Assembly: GCF_002237755.1 (NCBI RefSeq)
Contig: NZ_MWSJ01000006.1
Span: forward strand, 124,001-188,000
Direction of reading: 5' to 3'
Origin: Lysinibacillus sp. KCTC 33748
GTDB lineage: Bacteria; Bacillota; Bacilli; Bacillales_A; Planococcaceae
Length of the DNA stretch: 64,000 bases
The position numbers were made by a program, and so were the translations under genes. A model generated the notes under the pieces. It did no database searches. It was given only the letters and a program-made list of their open reading frames with translations, and had not been told where the DNA came from. Shown piece after piece: positions 56,083 through 64,000 of this stretch (positions are counted from its first letter, which is position 1; each line of letters begins with the position of its first letter).

Positions 56083-56137
56083 AGAAAAGGAGCGGCCCAG
56101 AGTGATGAATTTCACTTAGGGCTGCTCCTTTTCATTG
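56083..56137. terminator. Bidirectional terminator between yufK and pbp
   Basis: A 15-base near-perfect stem (56083-56097 / 56119-56133), with an inner AGTG/CACT pairing. Confidence 0.88.
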
Positions 56138-56152
56138 AGAATATATGACTAT

Positions 56153-58003
56153 TTACTGTAGTAAAACATTAAATAGTTGATGGTGAATCTTATAGTCTTC
56201 TAATCTTTCCATAGATTGTGGCTTATCATAGCCTAGCCAAACTGCTGCTGTGTATTCATCGTTTAATCCTGCAAGCCAGTAGTCGCGATAGTTGTTAGTT
56301 GTTCCTGTTTTCGCACCGACATAGTTACTTCTACTATAAACGCCTTGTCCTGTACCTCGAGTAACAACATCTGAAAGGATTGAACGCATATTCTTAACCG
56401 TTTTAGGTGACCAAATTTGATCGCGTGCTGGATCCCAGCTGTAAAGCTCCGTTCCATCAGCTGCTGTTACTTTACGGATGCTATGGGCTTGCGCGTATGA
56501 GCCGTCTATAAAGCTTGTATAAGCGTCTGCTAGCTCGAGTGCTGTAACACCATACGTTAAACCTCCCAAGGAGACAGCATAATTATGGTCTTTTGCCACG
56601 ATGGAGCGAAAGTTAAAACGATCTAAGTAACTAAATGCTGTATCAATTCCGACTGTGTTCAACAGACGGAGAGCCGATGTATTGTAGCTATATTGAAATG
56701 CTACTCGAATTGGTACATCACCGTATTTAAAGCCGCCATAGTTTTGAGGACAAAATGAACCGACACAATAACTGCCACCACTCACTATAGAATCAGGTGT
56801 GTGTGCTGTCGTTTCAAAGAACGGTGCATATACCGCTAATGGCTTAAAGGCAGAGCCTGGCTGACGCGTTCCTTGAAAGGCTCGATGATAACCAAACTTT
56901 TCATAGTTCTTCCCTGCATACAGACTAACTACTTCACGGGATTTATTATCAATAACTGCTCCGGCTGCTTGTAATTGGCCTGGGCCTAGAATGGCAGTCA
57001 TCTTTTTCTCATCATTTGCTTGTTTGTCTGGATTAAGCGCGGTATAAATCGTTAATCCATTTTGAAATAATATATTGAGTCGATTGTCTAGCTGCGCTTT
57101 GATTTTTTTCTTTTCTTCTTCACTTTGTGTTTTTGCAAGAAGATCTGCATAGCCTTCTTTTTCTGCAACTAACCATTTAAGCTCTTGTAGGACGTATGTG
57201 CTGTACATTGGGTAGCTTTGCGCTTTATTCTTTACATTTAATGTTATCGTTTCAGCTTTATGTGTATTAGCATCTTCTTTTGTAATAGCGCCGCTAGTTG
57301 CGAGTGTATCTAATAACCGCTCTTGTCTCGCTTTTGTTTTATCAAAATTTTTTAAAGGATTATAAAGTGAGGGGTTATTTGGAATGGCCGCAATAAATGC
57401 AATTTCAGCTATAGATAATTCTTGGAGTGGTTTTTGAAAATAATAGGTAGCTGCTCCGCCAATTCCATAAACTTGATTGCTAAAATAGGCTTCATTTAGA
57501 TACATCGTTAAAATCGTGTCTTTATCAAATTCTTTCTCAATCTCATAGGAGTAAAAAACTTCTGTTAATTTTCGTTCATATGTTTTTTCATCGGATAAAT
57601 AACGCATACGAACGAGTTGCTGTGTAATAGTGCTGGCACCTTGAGACGTTGAATTCGTGCTTGAGTTAGCAACAACTGCACGGACGATTGCACTGAGGTC
57701 AAAGCCGATATGCTCATAAAAATGAGCGTCCTCACTTGCGATGAAAATTTCCTGGGCAATTTTTGGGATCTCTTGTAGTGTTAGAGGTTGCCTCCATTCG
57801 ACATATTCCTCGCTAAATGTGTTGCCGTTTTGATCAATAAGTGTTATTGGAAGCTGTGGCTGAACTTCCGGTAAGTGAATAGCGCTAGCAATTTGCTCCT
57901 CATGCGCTTTTGCCGCATGGATTTCCGTCCTAATATTTGTACTAATCCACCAAAGGACAGGTAAGGATAGTAAAATGATAATAAAACCAAAAGCCTTTTT
58001 CAT
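56153..58003 (-). CDS. Class A penicillin-binding protein (glycosyltransferase + transpeptidase)
   Basis: 616 aa. An N-terminal membrane anchor is followed by a GT51 domain with EDAHFYEHIGFD (near 85), GASTITQQLVR (near 123) and RKLTEVFYSYEIEKEFDKD. The transpeptidase domain has SxxK in GSAFKP (near 384), SYN near 438 and KTGTT near 564. It makes and cross-links peptidoglycan outside the membrane. ATG 58003 follows GGAGG. The short form resembles PbpG/PBP2d-type rather than PBP1a. Confidence 0.92.
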   Translation of the reverse strand: MKKAFGFIIILLSLPVLWWISTNIRTEIHAAKAHEEQIASAIHLPEVQPQLPITLIDQNGNTFSEEYVEWRQPLTLQEIPKIAQEIFIASEDAHFYEHIGFDLSAIVRAVVANSSTNSTSQGASTITQQLVRMRYLSDEKTYERKLTEVFYSYEIEKEFDKDTILTMYLNEAYFSNQVYGIGGAATYYFQKPLQELSIAEIAFIAAIPNNPSLYNPLKNFDKTKARQERLLDTLATSGAITKEDANTHKAETITLNVKNKAQSYPMYSTYVLQELKWLVAEKEGYADLLAKTQSEEEKKKIKAQLDNRLNILFQNGLTIYTALNPDKQANDEKKMTAILGPGQLQAAGAVIDNKSREVVSLYAGKNYEKFGYHRAFQGTRQPGSAFKPLAVYAPFFETTAHTPDSIVSGGSYCVGSFCPQNYGGFKYGDVPIRVAFQYSYNTSALRLLNTVGIDTAFSYLDRFNFRSIVAKDHNYAVSLGGLTYGVTALELADAYTSFIDGSYAQAHSIRKVTAADGTELYSWDPARDQIWSPKTVKNMRSILSDVVTRGTGQGVYSRSNYVGAKTGTTNNYRDYWLAGLNDEYTAAVWLGYDKPQSMERLEDYKIHHQLFNVLLQ

Positions 58004-58113
58004 GTGTGCCTCCACTCTAAATATGAGTCACTCAAAAGAATAACATATTTTGGATGGTTTCCAAATACTCGTTCCGACCTATTTGCACTTTTGTTGTCTC
58101 TTCGGCAAAGCGA

Positions 58114-58318
58114 GTTGATTTCCGTTCCGACTGGGCGCTTTGTTGCTGCCGCTTCGCTTTCGCACAGTTAAACCATTTGTTGCTGCCGCTTCGCTTTCGC
58201 ACAGTTAAACCATTTGTTGCTGCCGCTTCGCTTTCGCACAGAAAAAATCCGCTTCGCTGAAGGGTCTCCTCTGTGACGCTGATCCCTAAGGAGTCGCCCA
58301 GTCTCCACTCCAATCAAC
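58114..58318 (-). repeat. Dispersed repeat, class A, 205-bp copy
   Basis: Ends GTTGATTTCCGTTCCGACTG and AATCAAC are present, in the opposite orientation to the copy at 8905. The centre is replaced by a tandem repeat (58139-58241), and the GGAGTCGCCCAG end is kept. Confidence 0.85.
58139..58241 (+). repeat. 37-bp tandem repeat, 2.8 copies
   Basis: Units start at 58139, 58176 and 58213. The first two are identical over 37 bases, and the third is cut after 29 bases. Each contains GCTGCCGCTTCGCTTTCGCA. Confidence 0.92.
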
Positions 58319-58416
58319 CACTCACATAACATATCACTCTAAAATATAGTCATTAAAACGATACTTCAGTAAGAGGGTTTCGTCTATGCAAATACTAAGC
58401 GACAGCAACAACAACA

Positions 58417-58544
58417 CGATGTTGGTCATGAAGGTGTTATCACAGGACGTGATGCTTTTAGCCTTCGTTCCTCCACTTGCTCGCCCTGGAGTCTCGCCTA
58501 TTACACTGTCCCTAAGGAACCTCTCAGTTGGAACGGAAATCAAC
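58417..58544 (-). repeat. Class A repeat, diverged copy
   Basis: It contains GAAGGTGTTATCACAGGACGTGATG, the inner hairpin of the 8905 copy, and ends in GTTGGAACGGAAATCAAC. Its central part differs. It fills the gap before ppiB with the previous copy; about 90 bases between them are unremarkable. Confidence 0.72.
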
Positions 58545-58706
58545 CCTCCACTTTGCCTAATAGCCAAAAAGTTAAAAGTGCAAAAAATCGTCAATACTTT
58601 GGTGAAGAAAACCATTGAGAAGTATGTTAGACTAAAATGAGGTCAGAAATGATATTATTATCATTTTCATTGAAACTGAAATTTTACTTTTAAAGGAGAG
58701 ACTTCA

Positions 58707-59294
58707 ATGTTTCCACAATTAACAACAGAAGTACTTGAAGGCGAAGTACTTGTAGAAATGAAAACAACATTAGGTGCCGTCAAAATTAAATTATTCCCTG
58801 AGCATGCACCAAAAACGGTTGAAAACTTCTTAGGCCATGCAAAATCTGGTTACTATGACGGCATCATTTTCCACCGTGTAATCCAAGACTTCATGATTCA
58901 AGGTGGTGACCCAACTGGTACAGGTATGGGAGGCGAATCAATTTGGGGTAACTCTTTCGAGGATGAGTTCTCTGATAGCGTATTTAATCTACGCGGTGCA
59001 CTTTCAATGGCAAATGCGGGTCCGAACACAAATGGTTCACAATTCTTTATCGTACAAATGAAGCACCTTCCAAGTGATATGCTTCGTCAATTACAAGGTG
59101 CGGGCTTCCCTGAAGAAATTATTGAAGCGTATGCTCAAAATGGCGGTACTCCTTGGTTAGACCATAAACATACAGTATTTGGTCATATTGTTGAAGGAAT
59201 GGACATTGTAGACAAAATTGCAGATGTAGAAAAAGACTTCCGTGATAAACCAGTAGAAGATGTGAAAATCGAGTCAATTACAGTTTTTGAATAA
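58707..59294 (+). CDS. ppiB: Cyclophilin-type peptidyl-prolyl isomerase
   Basis: 195 aa. [19 protein letters not shown] near 52, [18 protein letters not shown] near 94 and [17 protein letters not shown] near 150 are cyclophilin motifs. Cytosolic, with no signal peptide. It speeds proline isomerisation in folding proteins. AAAGGAGAG precedes ATG 58707. Confidence 0.95.
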   Translation: MFPQLTTEVLEGEVLVEMKTTLGAVKIKLFPEHAPKTVENFLGHAKSGYYDGIIFHRVIQDFMIQGGDPTGTGMGGESIWGNSFEDEFSDSVFNLRGALSMANAGPNTNGSQFFIVQMKHLPSDMLRQLQGAGFPEEIIEAYAQNGGTPWLDHKHTVFGHIVEGMDIVDKIADVEKDFRDKPVEDVKIESITVFE

Positions 59295-59316
59295 TAATTG
59301 TAAGGACGTGTAAAAC

Positions 59317-59529
59317 ATGAAACATTTAATGTATCAATTTTTATATTTCCCAGAAGATAAATCAGGCTATATTCCTGCAGCTTTTGAATTTTTAATCATG
59401 CTTATTTTATGTATTGTTGTATTTACCGTTTTCCGTAAAATTTCTAAGAAACAAGAAATGAAATCAAAGGAAATCGAAGCACGTATTCTTTCAGAGAAAA
59501 ATAATACAAACAATCAGCAAAATATTTAA
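59317..59529 (+). CDS. Small single-span membrane protein
   Basis: 70 aa: a membrane segment at about 22-42 (AAFEFLIMLILCIVVFTVF), then a charged helical tail KISKKQEMKSKEIEARI. AAGGACG precedes the ATG, 22 bases after ppiB. Family not recognised. Confidence 0.65.
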   Translation: MKHLMYQFLYFPEDKSGYIPAAFEFLIMLILCIVVFTVFRKISKKQEMKSKEIEARILSEKNNTNNQQNI

Positions 59530-59553
59530 AAACACGTTTGTGGAAAGCTATTT

Positions 59554-59581
59554 GCCTCGCAACCATTAGGGATTGCGAGGC
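59554..59581 (+). other. Stem-loop downstream of the small membrane gene
   Basis: GCCTCGCAA (59554-59562) pairs with TTGCGAGGC (59573-59581). Little T follows. From here to 59784 nothing else is seen. Confidence 0.6.
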
Positions 59582-59784
59582 ATCATACTTTCTCATTACT
59601 TTCATGTTAAAATTTTATCTTCGCTCCATTCTTCAAATGCTTAATCGCCATATGAGACATATTTTTAAAACAAAAAATCTGTTAAATTTAAATGTTAATT
59701 TTTATGAAGGGGGAACCTTCATTTTGCTCCTTAAGATTATTCTCAAATACATAGCCTTTTGACCAAGTACCAACAAGAAAGTAA

Positions 59785-59973
59785 TTAGTCATTTGGGGAA
59801 AAGTGAAGGTTGCTCGGATGGTTTGGTTTTTTTAATTCAATAACTTTTTCCCAAGTTTTTGTATCAAATATAACTGTCTTTCCTCCCATTATATGACATA
59901 ATAACTTCTTGTCATTTGATAGCGCTATTTCATAAGAAGTTTTTAACTTCTTTATTAGGTTCATTTGAAACAC
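59785..59973 (-). pseudogene. Truncated WD40/beta-propeller-like fragment
   Basis: About 62 residues from GTG 59973, which has GGAGGAG 7 bases upstream. YEIALSNDKKLLCHIMGGKTVIFDTKTWEKV and NLHFSPND are beta-propeller blade patterns, but the frame stops after one and a half blades. Probably the start of a decayed gene. The region 59990-60265 shows no gene. Confidence 0.5.
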
Positions 59974-60265
59974 AAGATTCTCCTCCAAGTTAGTTTCAAT
60001 TTAAGTCTCTTTCGCCGTTCCCCTTCTTTAACTCCTGACCGGTAGGGATTAAGCTTCCGCCGACGGAAGAAGAAGGATCAACATAGCGTTTTCCCCATTG
60101 ATAGACTTGTTCTTTTTTTGTAAAGGTCAATTTATCAATGATTTTAATAACTTGCTAAACGCCTTGTCATCCTTTCAATCTTCCTGCCGAATACTTGTTC
60201 TTATTTTACAAAGAATTCGGACAGGCATCAATTATCAGCATTTCTTTAACACAGCCAAAACAAAA

Positions 60266-60293
60266 GGATACCTCAAAAAAACTTGAGATACCC
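60266..60293 (-). terminator. Terminator of patB
   Basis: Minus strand GGGTATCTCA (60293-60284) pairs with TGAGGTATCC (60275-60266), then TTTTG. Confidence 0.75.
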
Positions 60294-60311
60294 TTCACTA
60301 TTTATTTCCTA

Positions 60312-61481
60312 TTACTGAAGTGCTTGCTTAAAGCGCTGAACACCGTCTTTCACTGTCTCAAATGAGCAAGCAACGTTCATACGCAGGAAGCCACGACCCT
60401 CTTCGCCGTATTTTGTCCCTGGCTCTAATGCTAGTTTGCCATGTTCAAGCAAGCGTTGCATGAATTCATTTTCATCAAGCTCTAATTCTCGATAATCAAT
60501 CCAAAGTAAATAAGTACCTTGAGGTTTTGTAATACGGATCCCAGGTAATTGTTCTAATTCGGCAATCACATAGTCCATATTAGCTGAAATGTAAGGAAGC
60601 ATTTCGTTTAACCAAGGCGAACCTTCTGTATAAGCAGCTTGAAGTGCTACAGCAGCAAAAGTATTTAATGAGCCTTGCCCGCTAGCCATATGAACTGCTT
60701 CTAATAACATTCGCTTTTTCTTATCTGTCACGATCATATAGGCCACTTGAATCCCAGCTAGGTTAAATGTTTTTGTCGGTGCCATACATGTAATAATGCG
60801 ATCAATTTCATCGCCAGCGATTTTCGCTAATGGTGTATGTTTTGAGCCATCCAACATTAAATCAGAATGAATTTCATCGGAAATAATTACTACATCATAT
60901 TTTGCACATAGTCGAACAATTTCCTTTAATGTAGCTTCATCCCATACATAACCACCGGGATTATGTGGATTACACAATATGTAGGCTTTCACATTTTGAG
61001 CAAGTGCTTGCTCAAAGGCTACAAAGTCATAAACATATGTCCCATCTTTTTCTACTAAAGGACAATTAACAACCTCTCGACCATTGCTTTTTGGGATGTT
61101 ATAGAATGGTGGGTAAACAGGTGAGGAAATAAGCACTTTATCTCCTGGATTAGTAAATGCCATAATACTATCTGCTAAAGCAGCGACAACACCATTACAG
61201 AAAACAATGGATTCTTTATCAACGTGCCAATCATGTTGAGTATTTTGCCAGTCTACGATTGCCTGTACGGCTTCATCGCTAACAAAGCTATAGCCGAAAA
61301 CAGTCTTTTCAGCATGCTCTTGCAGCGCCTTTGATACAGCTACTGGCGCAGCAAAATCCATATCAGCTACCCACATTGGGAGTATGCCTGAAGCATCTTG
61401 TAGCCCATATACGTTTTCTATTGCGTCCCATTTTACGGAGTTTGTACAACGACGGTTAATAGTTTGATCAAAAATAGACAA
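60312..61481 (-). CDS. patB: PatB/MalY-type aminotransferase, cystathionine beta-lyase
   Basis: 389-aa PLP enzyme. ILPMWVADMDF near 32, YILCNPHNPGG near 165, SDEIHSDLML near 200, and the PLP lysine in APTKTFNLAG near 235 match PatB/MalY. It cleaves C-S bonds of cystathionine or cysteine, giving homocysteine or sulfide. TTG 61481 gives the family-like start MSIFDQTINRRCTNSVKWD. It is divergent from yugE, as in B. subtilis. Confidence 0.9.
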   Translation of the reverse strand: MSIFDQTINRRCTNSVKWDAIENVYGLQDASGILPMWVADMDFAAPVAVSKALQEHAEKTVFGYSFVSDEAVQAIVDWQNTQHDWHVDKESIVFCNGVVAALADSIMAFTNPGDKVLISSPVYPPFYNIPKSNGREVVNCPLVEKDGTYVYDFVAFEQALAQNVKAYILCNPHNPGGYVWDEATLKEIVRLCAKYDVVIISDEIHSDLMLDGSKHTPLAKIAGDEIDRIITCMAPTKTFNLAGIQVAYMIVTDKKKRMLLEAVHMASGQGSLNTFAAVALQAAYTEGSPWLNEMLPYISANMDYVIAELEQLPGIRITKPQGTYLLWIDYRELELDENEFMQRLLEHGKLALEPGTKYGEEGRGFLRMNVACSFETVKDGVQRFKQALQ

Positions 61482-61514
61482 GCAAATCACTCTTTTCTTT
61501 TTTATTTACTATGG

Positions 61515-61532
61515 TATCATACGAGTATGATA
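61515..61532 (+). promoter_or_regulatory. Inverted repeat in the patB-yugE promoter region
   Basis: TATCATAC / GTATGATA, perfect 8-base arms around GA, 33 bases before patB and 12 before yugE. Both arms look like -10 boxes for the two directions, so a bound protein could block both. Confidence 0.65.
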
Positions 61533-61544
61533 AAAGGATAATAG

Positions 61545-61814
61545 GTGAGTATTTTGGAAAATATAAAAATGAATCAAGCAGCCGTACATCTGCTAGAGGA
61601 GTGGGATCCATTCCACTTAGGTCCAGATCATTATGATACTGAAACCGCAGATGTTGTAGCAGCATTGCAAGGTATCGATGATCCATCTGTTCTTGCAAAG
61701 GTTATTCAAGAAACATATGAGCATTCGTTTGAAGAATGGATTCCATATGAAGATTGTGTAGCCATTTCATACAAACTTATTGCGATAAAATTTGAAGCAA
61801 AATGCATTATTTAA
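61545..61814 (+). CDS. yugE: DUF1871 family protein (YugE-like)
   Basis: About 89 aa: AAVHLLEEWDPFHLGPDHYDTETADVVAAL and HSFEEWIPYEDCVAISYKL, the DUF1871 pattern, function unknown. GTG 61545 is taken, with AAAGGA 8 bases upstream; TTG 61554 with AGGTGA is an equal alternative. The neighbour patB supports the name. Confidence 0.82.
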   Translation: MSILENIKMNQAAVHLLEEWDPFHLGPDHYDTETADVVAALQGIDDPSVLAKVIQETYEHSFEEWIPYEDCVAISYKLIAIKFEAKCII

Positions 61815-61904
61815 CTTCTTCAAAAGGTGAAAATACCAGAGTGACCATTATTGTATTGGCCTAACTTCTGGTGGATGCACAATTATGTTTTTGCTTTTCT
61901 ATAG

Positions 61905-61946
61905 AAAACGAGGTTGTCTTTCAATTATGAGACAACCTCGTTTTTT
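61905..61946 (+). terminator. Terminator
   Basis: A 15-base perfect stem (61905-61919 / 61930-61944), then T. Confidence 0.93.
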
Positions 61947-62172
61947 ATCTATAAAAATAAAGCTCTTTTATTTAAACAACGGTAAAATCCCCTGGATATC
62001 GTTATTATTAAAAAGTCTACAAAGTCTAAAATAGAGCGATCTAAAATCTTCACTTCAGATAGAATGGCGAATAATAGTGCACTTGGAATTTCTACCCGCG
62101 AAGTACGAGGGAATCAACCACACGATATGATGGATATCCAAAATATATTCAAATATGTAACAATTAGGGGGG

Positions 62173-62202
62173 ATGGTTCGTTACATATGCAAGGGGGGAT
62201 GA
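62173..62202 (+). CDS. Upstream 9-codon ORF before the sigma factor gene
   Basis: AGGGGGG lies directly before ATG 62173, which reads MVRYICKGG and stops at 62200-62202, three bases before GTG 62205. Its last codons are the ribosome site of the sigma gene, so translating it could control sigma translation. The gap upstream to 61946 shows no clear promoter. Confidence 0.4.
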   Translation: MVRYICKGG

Positions 62203-62204
62203 CT

Positions 62205-62753
62205 GTGACAGAAACCGAATTAATAGAACGGGCTCAGCGAGGAGACAAAGGCGCCTATATAGAGCTAATCCGAATACATCAGCGAACAGTTGAAAAGTTT
62301 GCTTTTCAATGCGGTGTACATAGTAATGATTTAGCAGATGTTTCACAGGAGGTCTTTGTGAAGCTCTATCGTTTTTTACATCAATTTAAGCAGGATCGTT
62401 TTACGACGTGGCTCTATAAAATCACATTGAATACAACGCGTGATTATTATCGCAAAGAACAACGAGAGCAAGCAAAGGAAGAAAGACTAAGTGCACAGCA
62501 ACAATTGCCCGCATCTTCAGCAGAAAAGCAAGTCCTTAATTTTGAAGAGGATAGGCTATTACATAGTGCTATTAATGAACTTGATGAAAAATATCGTTAT
62601 CCACTTATATTATTTTACTTCCATGAATTAAAGTATGAGGAGATAGCAGGGGTACTAAATATTTCGTTATCAACTGTTAAAGTTCGTATATTACGTGCAA
62701 AGGAAAAGCTCAAAGCGGTGATCATGCAGGAGGGGAGTGTTGAAAATGGATGA
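62205..62753 (+). CDS. ECF-type RNA polymerase sigma factor
   Basis: 182 aa with sigma region 2 (AYIELIRIHQRTVEKFAFQCG, DLADVSQEVFVKLYRFLHQF, TTWLYKITLNTTRDYYRK) and region 4 (LDEKYRYPLILFYFHELKYEEIAGVLNISLSTVKVRILRAKEKL). GTG 62205 is preferred because AAGGGGGG lies 6 bases before it. It overlaps the next gene by eight bases. The subgroup (SigM/V/W/X/Y) is not assigned. Confidence 0.92.
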   Translation: MTETELIERAQRGDKGAYIELIRIHQRTVEKFAFQCGVHSNDLADVSQEVFVKLYRFLHQFKQDRFTTWLYKITLNTTRDYYRKEQREQAKEERLSAQQQLPASSAEKQVLNFEEDRLLHSAINELDEKYRYPLILFYFHELKYEEIAGVLNISLSTVKVRILRAKEKLKAVIMQEGSVENG

Positions 62754-64000
62754 TAAACAGTTTGAAAAACGAATAGAGCTTCTAAAAAAGTCCTATGATC
62801 GCATGGAACCACAGCTAGATCCCAAAACCGTTTTCGCACAAATCGAGGCAGAAGATGCAGCACAACAATCGCAAGAAACAGTAACAACACAAAAGCCCCC
62901 TTCGAGATGGCAAAAGCCGGCTGTCTGGATAGCGTGCATTGCAAGTGTACTTTTAGTAGGTGTTCTCGTTTCGTCGTATGTGATTAATCCTTTGACATTT
63001 GTTCAAACAGCTGAACAAGAACAAGCAAAAGAACAAGAAAAAGTATATGAAGAATGGCTTTCAAACTTTACAAAAGAATATAAAGAAAAACGTGAACAAA
63101 TGCGTAAGGAGCTCGACATTCCGGAGAAAGAGTTTAGTGAAATATCATTAGTTCAAACTACAGACAATGAAGTGGACTCATTACCTAAAAGAAAAGAGTT
63201 GTTTCAAGATGTACAGAACAGAAATGATAACTTTTTGAACAGTTTGGCAAAAAATACATTGGATAATCTACAAACGCCACGTGAGCAAATACAACTTATC
63301 GAAACTTACGGGAATCTTATGTCATTTGAAGAATCTTATTTTTTTTATAGTGGATATTCATACTCAGCAGAAGAGATAGCAAACTATTATTCTAATAAGC
63401 TTGTTCAATATGAAAAAGTTTTATCACAAAAACCAAAAAGTCTACCTGCAGACCTAAATAAATTAATTGCTACAGCTAAAGAGCAATATTTAGAATTACA
63501 ATATAATGGACAAAGTTATAGTTTTCGACCAAATCCTGTATTCGGGAAAGACGCGCCTGAATATATTGAACGCCTTCACCCAAATGTATTAGGATATTTT
63601 AAATACTTGGCTACAGGCTCATTGCTTGTTGGTGGAGATTTACTCTATTCTATAGAGGATTCCGCAACTGTTCTCCGTCTCTATGAAAAAACGCTTGTAG
63701 CGGATAAATCTACTGAGACGGATAATTTTAACGTATTAAAGGGAGAGTTTGAAAATACATGGCTTGCCATTTTTAAAGGAACTGAAACCAATCCAATTCG
63801 TACAAAAACTGGTCAATACAAGCCCGAATACATCGATCTATTAACGATTATTGCGAATGGCGGATATGGTGAGGCAATGCGCAAAACAGCACAATCAATA
63901 CTAGATGAAATAAAGGTAACGGGACAATCTAAAACGCTAGAACAGTTAACAACATATGATATTTGGATGGGGATTTTATATTTGCGAGAAGACACGTTTA
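62746..64000 (+). CDS. Membrane anti-sigma factor candidate, cut by the window end
   Basis: 418 residues are visible and open at the edge. A cytosolic N-terminus (about 65 aa, DDKQFEKRIELLKKSYDRM), one membrane segment PAVWIACIASVLLVGVLVSS and a large extracytoplasmic region follow. There is no zinc ZAS motif (HxxxCxxC). It overlaps the sigma gene by 8 bases, with GGAGGGGAG before ATG 62746. The position and topology fit an anti-sigma factor, but the extracellular domain is not recognised. Confidence 0.7.
   Translation, partial: MDDKQFEKRIELLKKSYDRMEPQLDPKTVFAQIEAEDAAQQSQETVTTQKPPSRWQKPAVWIACIASVLLVGVLVSSYVINPLTFVQTAEQEQAKEQEKVYEEWLSNFTKEYKEKREQMRKELDIPEKEFSEISLVQTTDNEVDSLPKRKELFQDVQNRNDNFLNSLAKNTLDNLQTPREQIQLIETYGNLMSFEESYFFYSGYSYSAEEIANYYSNKLVQYEKVLSQKPKSLPADLNKLIATAKEQYLELQYNGQSYSFRPNPVFGKDAPEYIERLHPNVLGYFKYLATGSLLVGGDLLYSIEDSATVLRLYEKTLVADKSTETDNFNVLKGEFENTWLAIFKGTETNPIRTKTGQYKPEYIDLLTIIANGGYGEAMRKTAQSILDEIKVTGQSKTLEQLTTYDIWMGILYLREDTF

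Noticed and set aside
58139..58241. CRISPR-like spacing of repeats
   Set aside because: The 37-bp units are directly adjacent, with no unique spacers and no cas genes nearby.
58054..58640. Several overlapping frames on both strands
   Set aside because: All are readings through repeat copies with repeated peptide units; no ribosome sites, no protein-like pattern.
61974..62003. ECF autoregulatory promoter before the sigma gene
   Set aside because: AAC and CGTT elements exist but their spacing (19-22 bases) does not fit known ECF promoters.

Overview
The window reads as low-GC Gram-positive chromosome from the order Bacillales. Gene content, gene order and the many AGGAGG-type ribosome sites with GTG and TTG starts resemble Bacillus subtilis blocks (suf, yun/yut, yui, yuf/mrp, cys, patB-yugE). 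The dispersed GC-rich intergenic repeats and an extra HD-GYP gene point more to Lysinibacillus or a close relative. No rRNA, tRNA, CRISPR array, prophage or intact transposase was seen.

Layout. 1-5.4 kb: sufCDSUB, the Fe-S cluster assembly operon. 5.4-8.8 kb: accessory redox genes (Rrf2 regulator, DsbA/FrnE-like protein, nitroreductase) and a GNAT gene. 8.9-23.2 kb: a yun/yut block (yunF, yunE, yunD, an HD-GYP gene, yunB, lipA, yutD, yutE, yutF, yuzB, yutJ, yuzD, nfu/yutI, yutM), cut by repeat elements. Fe-S assembly (Suf, Nfu, YutM) and the Fe-S enzyme LipA sit close together. 23.3-27.2 kb: a small variable stretch with three NUDIX genes, a membrane protein, divergent carD/marR regulators and gene remnants. 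27.2-31.7 kb: LytS/LytT two-component system beside a CstA-type transporter. 31.9-34.9 kb: yuiB, yuiD, pepA and a Gly/Pro-rich small protein.

35.0-48.8 kb is a nearly complete assimilatory sulfate reduction region: siroheme genes (sumT, sirB) with yezD; cysJI sulfite reductase; the cysTWA-sbp sulfate ABC importer on the minus strand; and a divergent cysH-cysP-sat-cysC operon. Sulfate enters by the ABC system or CysP, Sat and CysC activate it, CysH reduces it to sulfite, and CysJI with siroheme reduces sulfite to sulfide. Three of these transcription units (sumT, sbp, cysH) begin with the same kind of leader RNA: a small conserved hairpin whose 3' strand is also the first strand of an intrinsic terminator. 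This looks like a shared transcription-attenuation switch for sulfur genes and is the most interesting signal in the window.

49.5-55.3 kb: the seven-gene Mrp Na+/H+ antiporter operon (minus strand), with yufK divergent. 56.1-64.0 kb: a class A penicillin-binding protein, two more repeat elements, a cyclophilin, a PatB/MalY-type C-S lyase divergent from yugE, and an ECF sigma factor with a long membrane anti-sigma candidate that runs off the window. All family names rest on reading motifs by eye; no database search was run.
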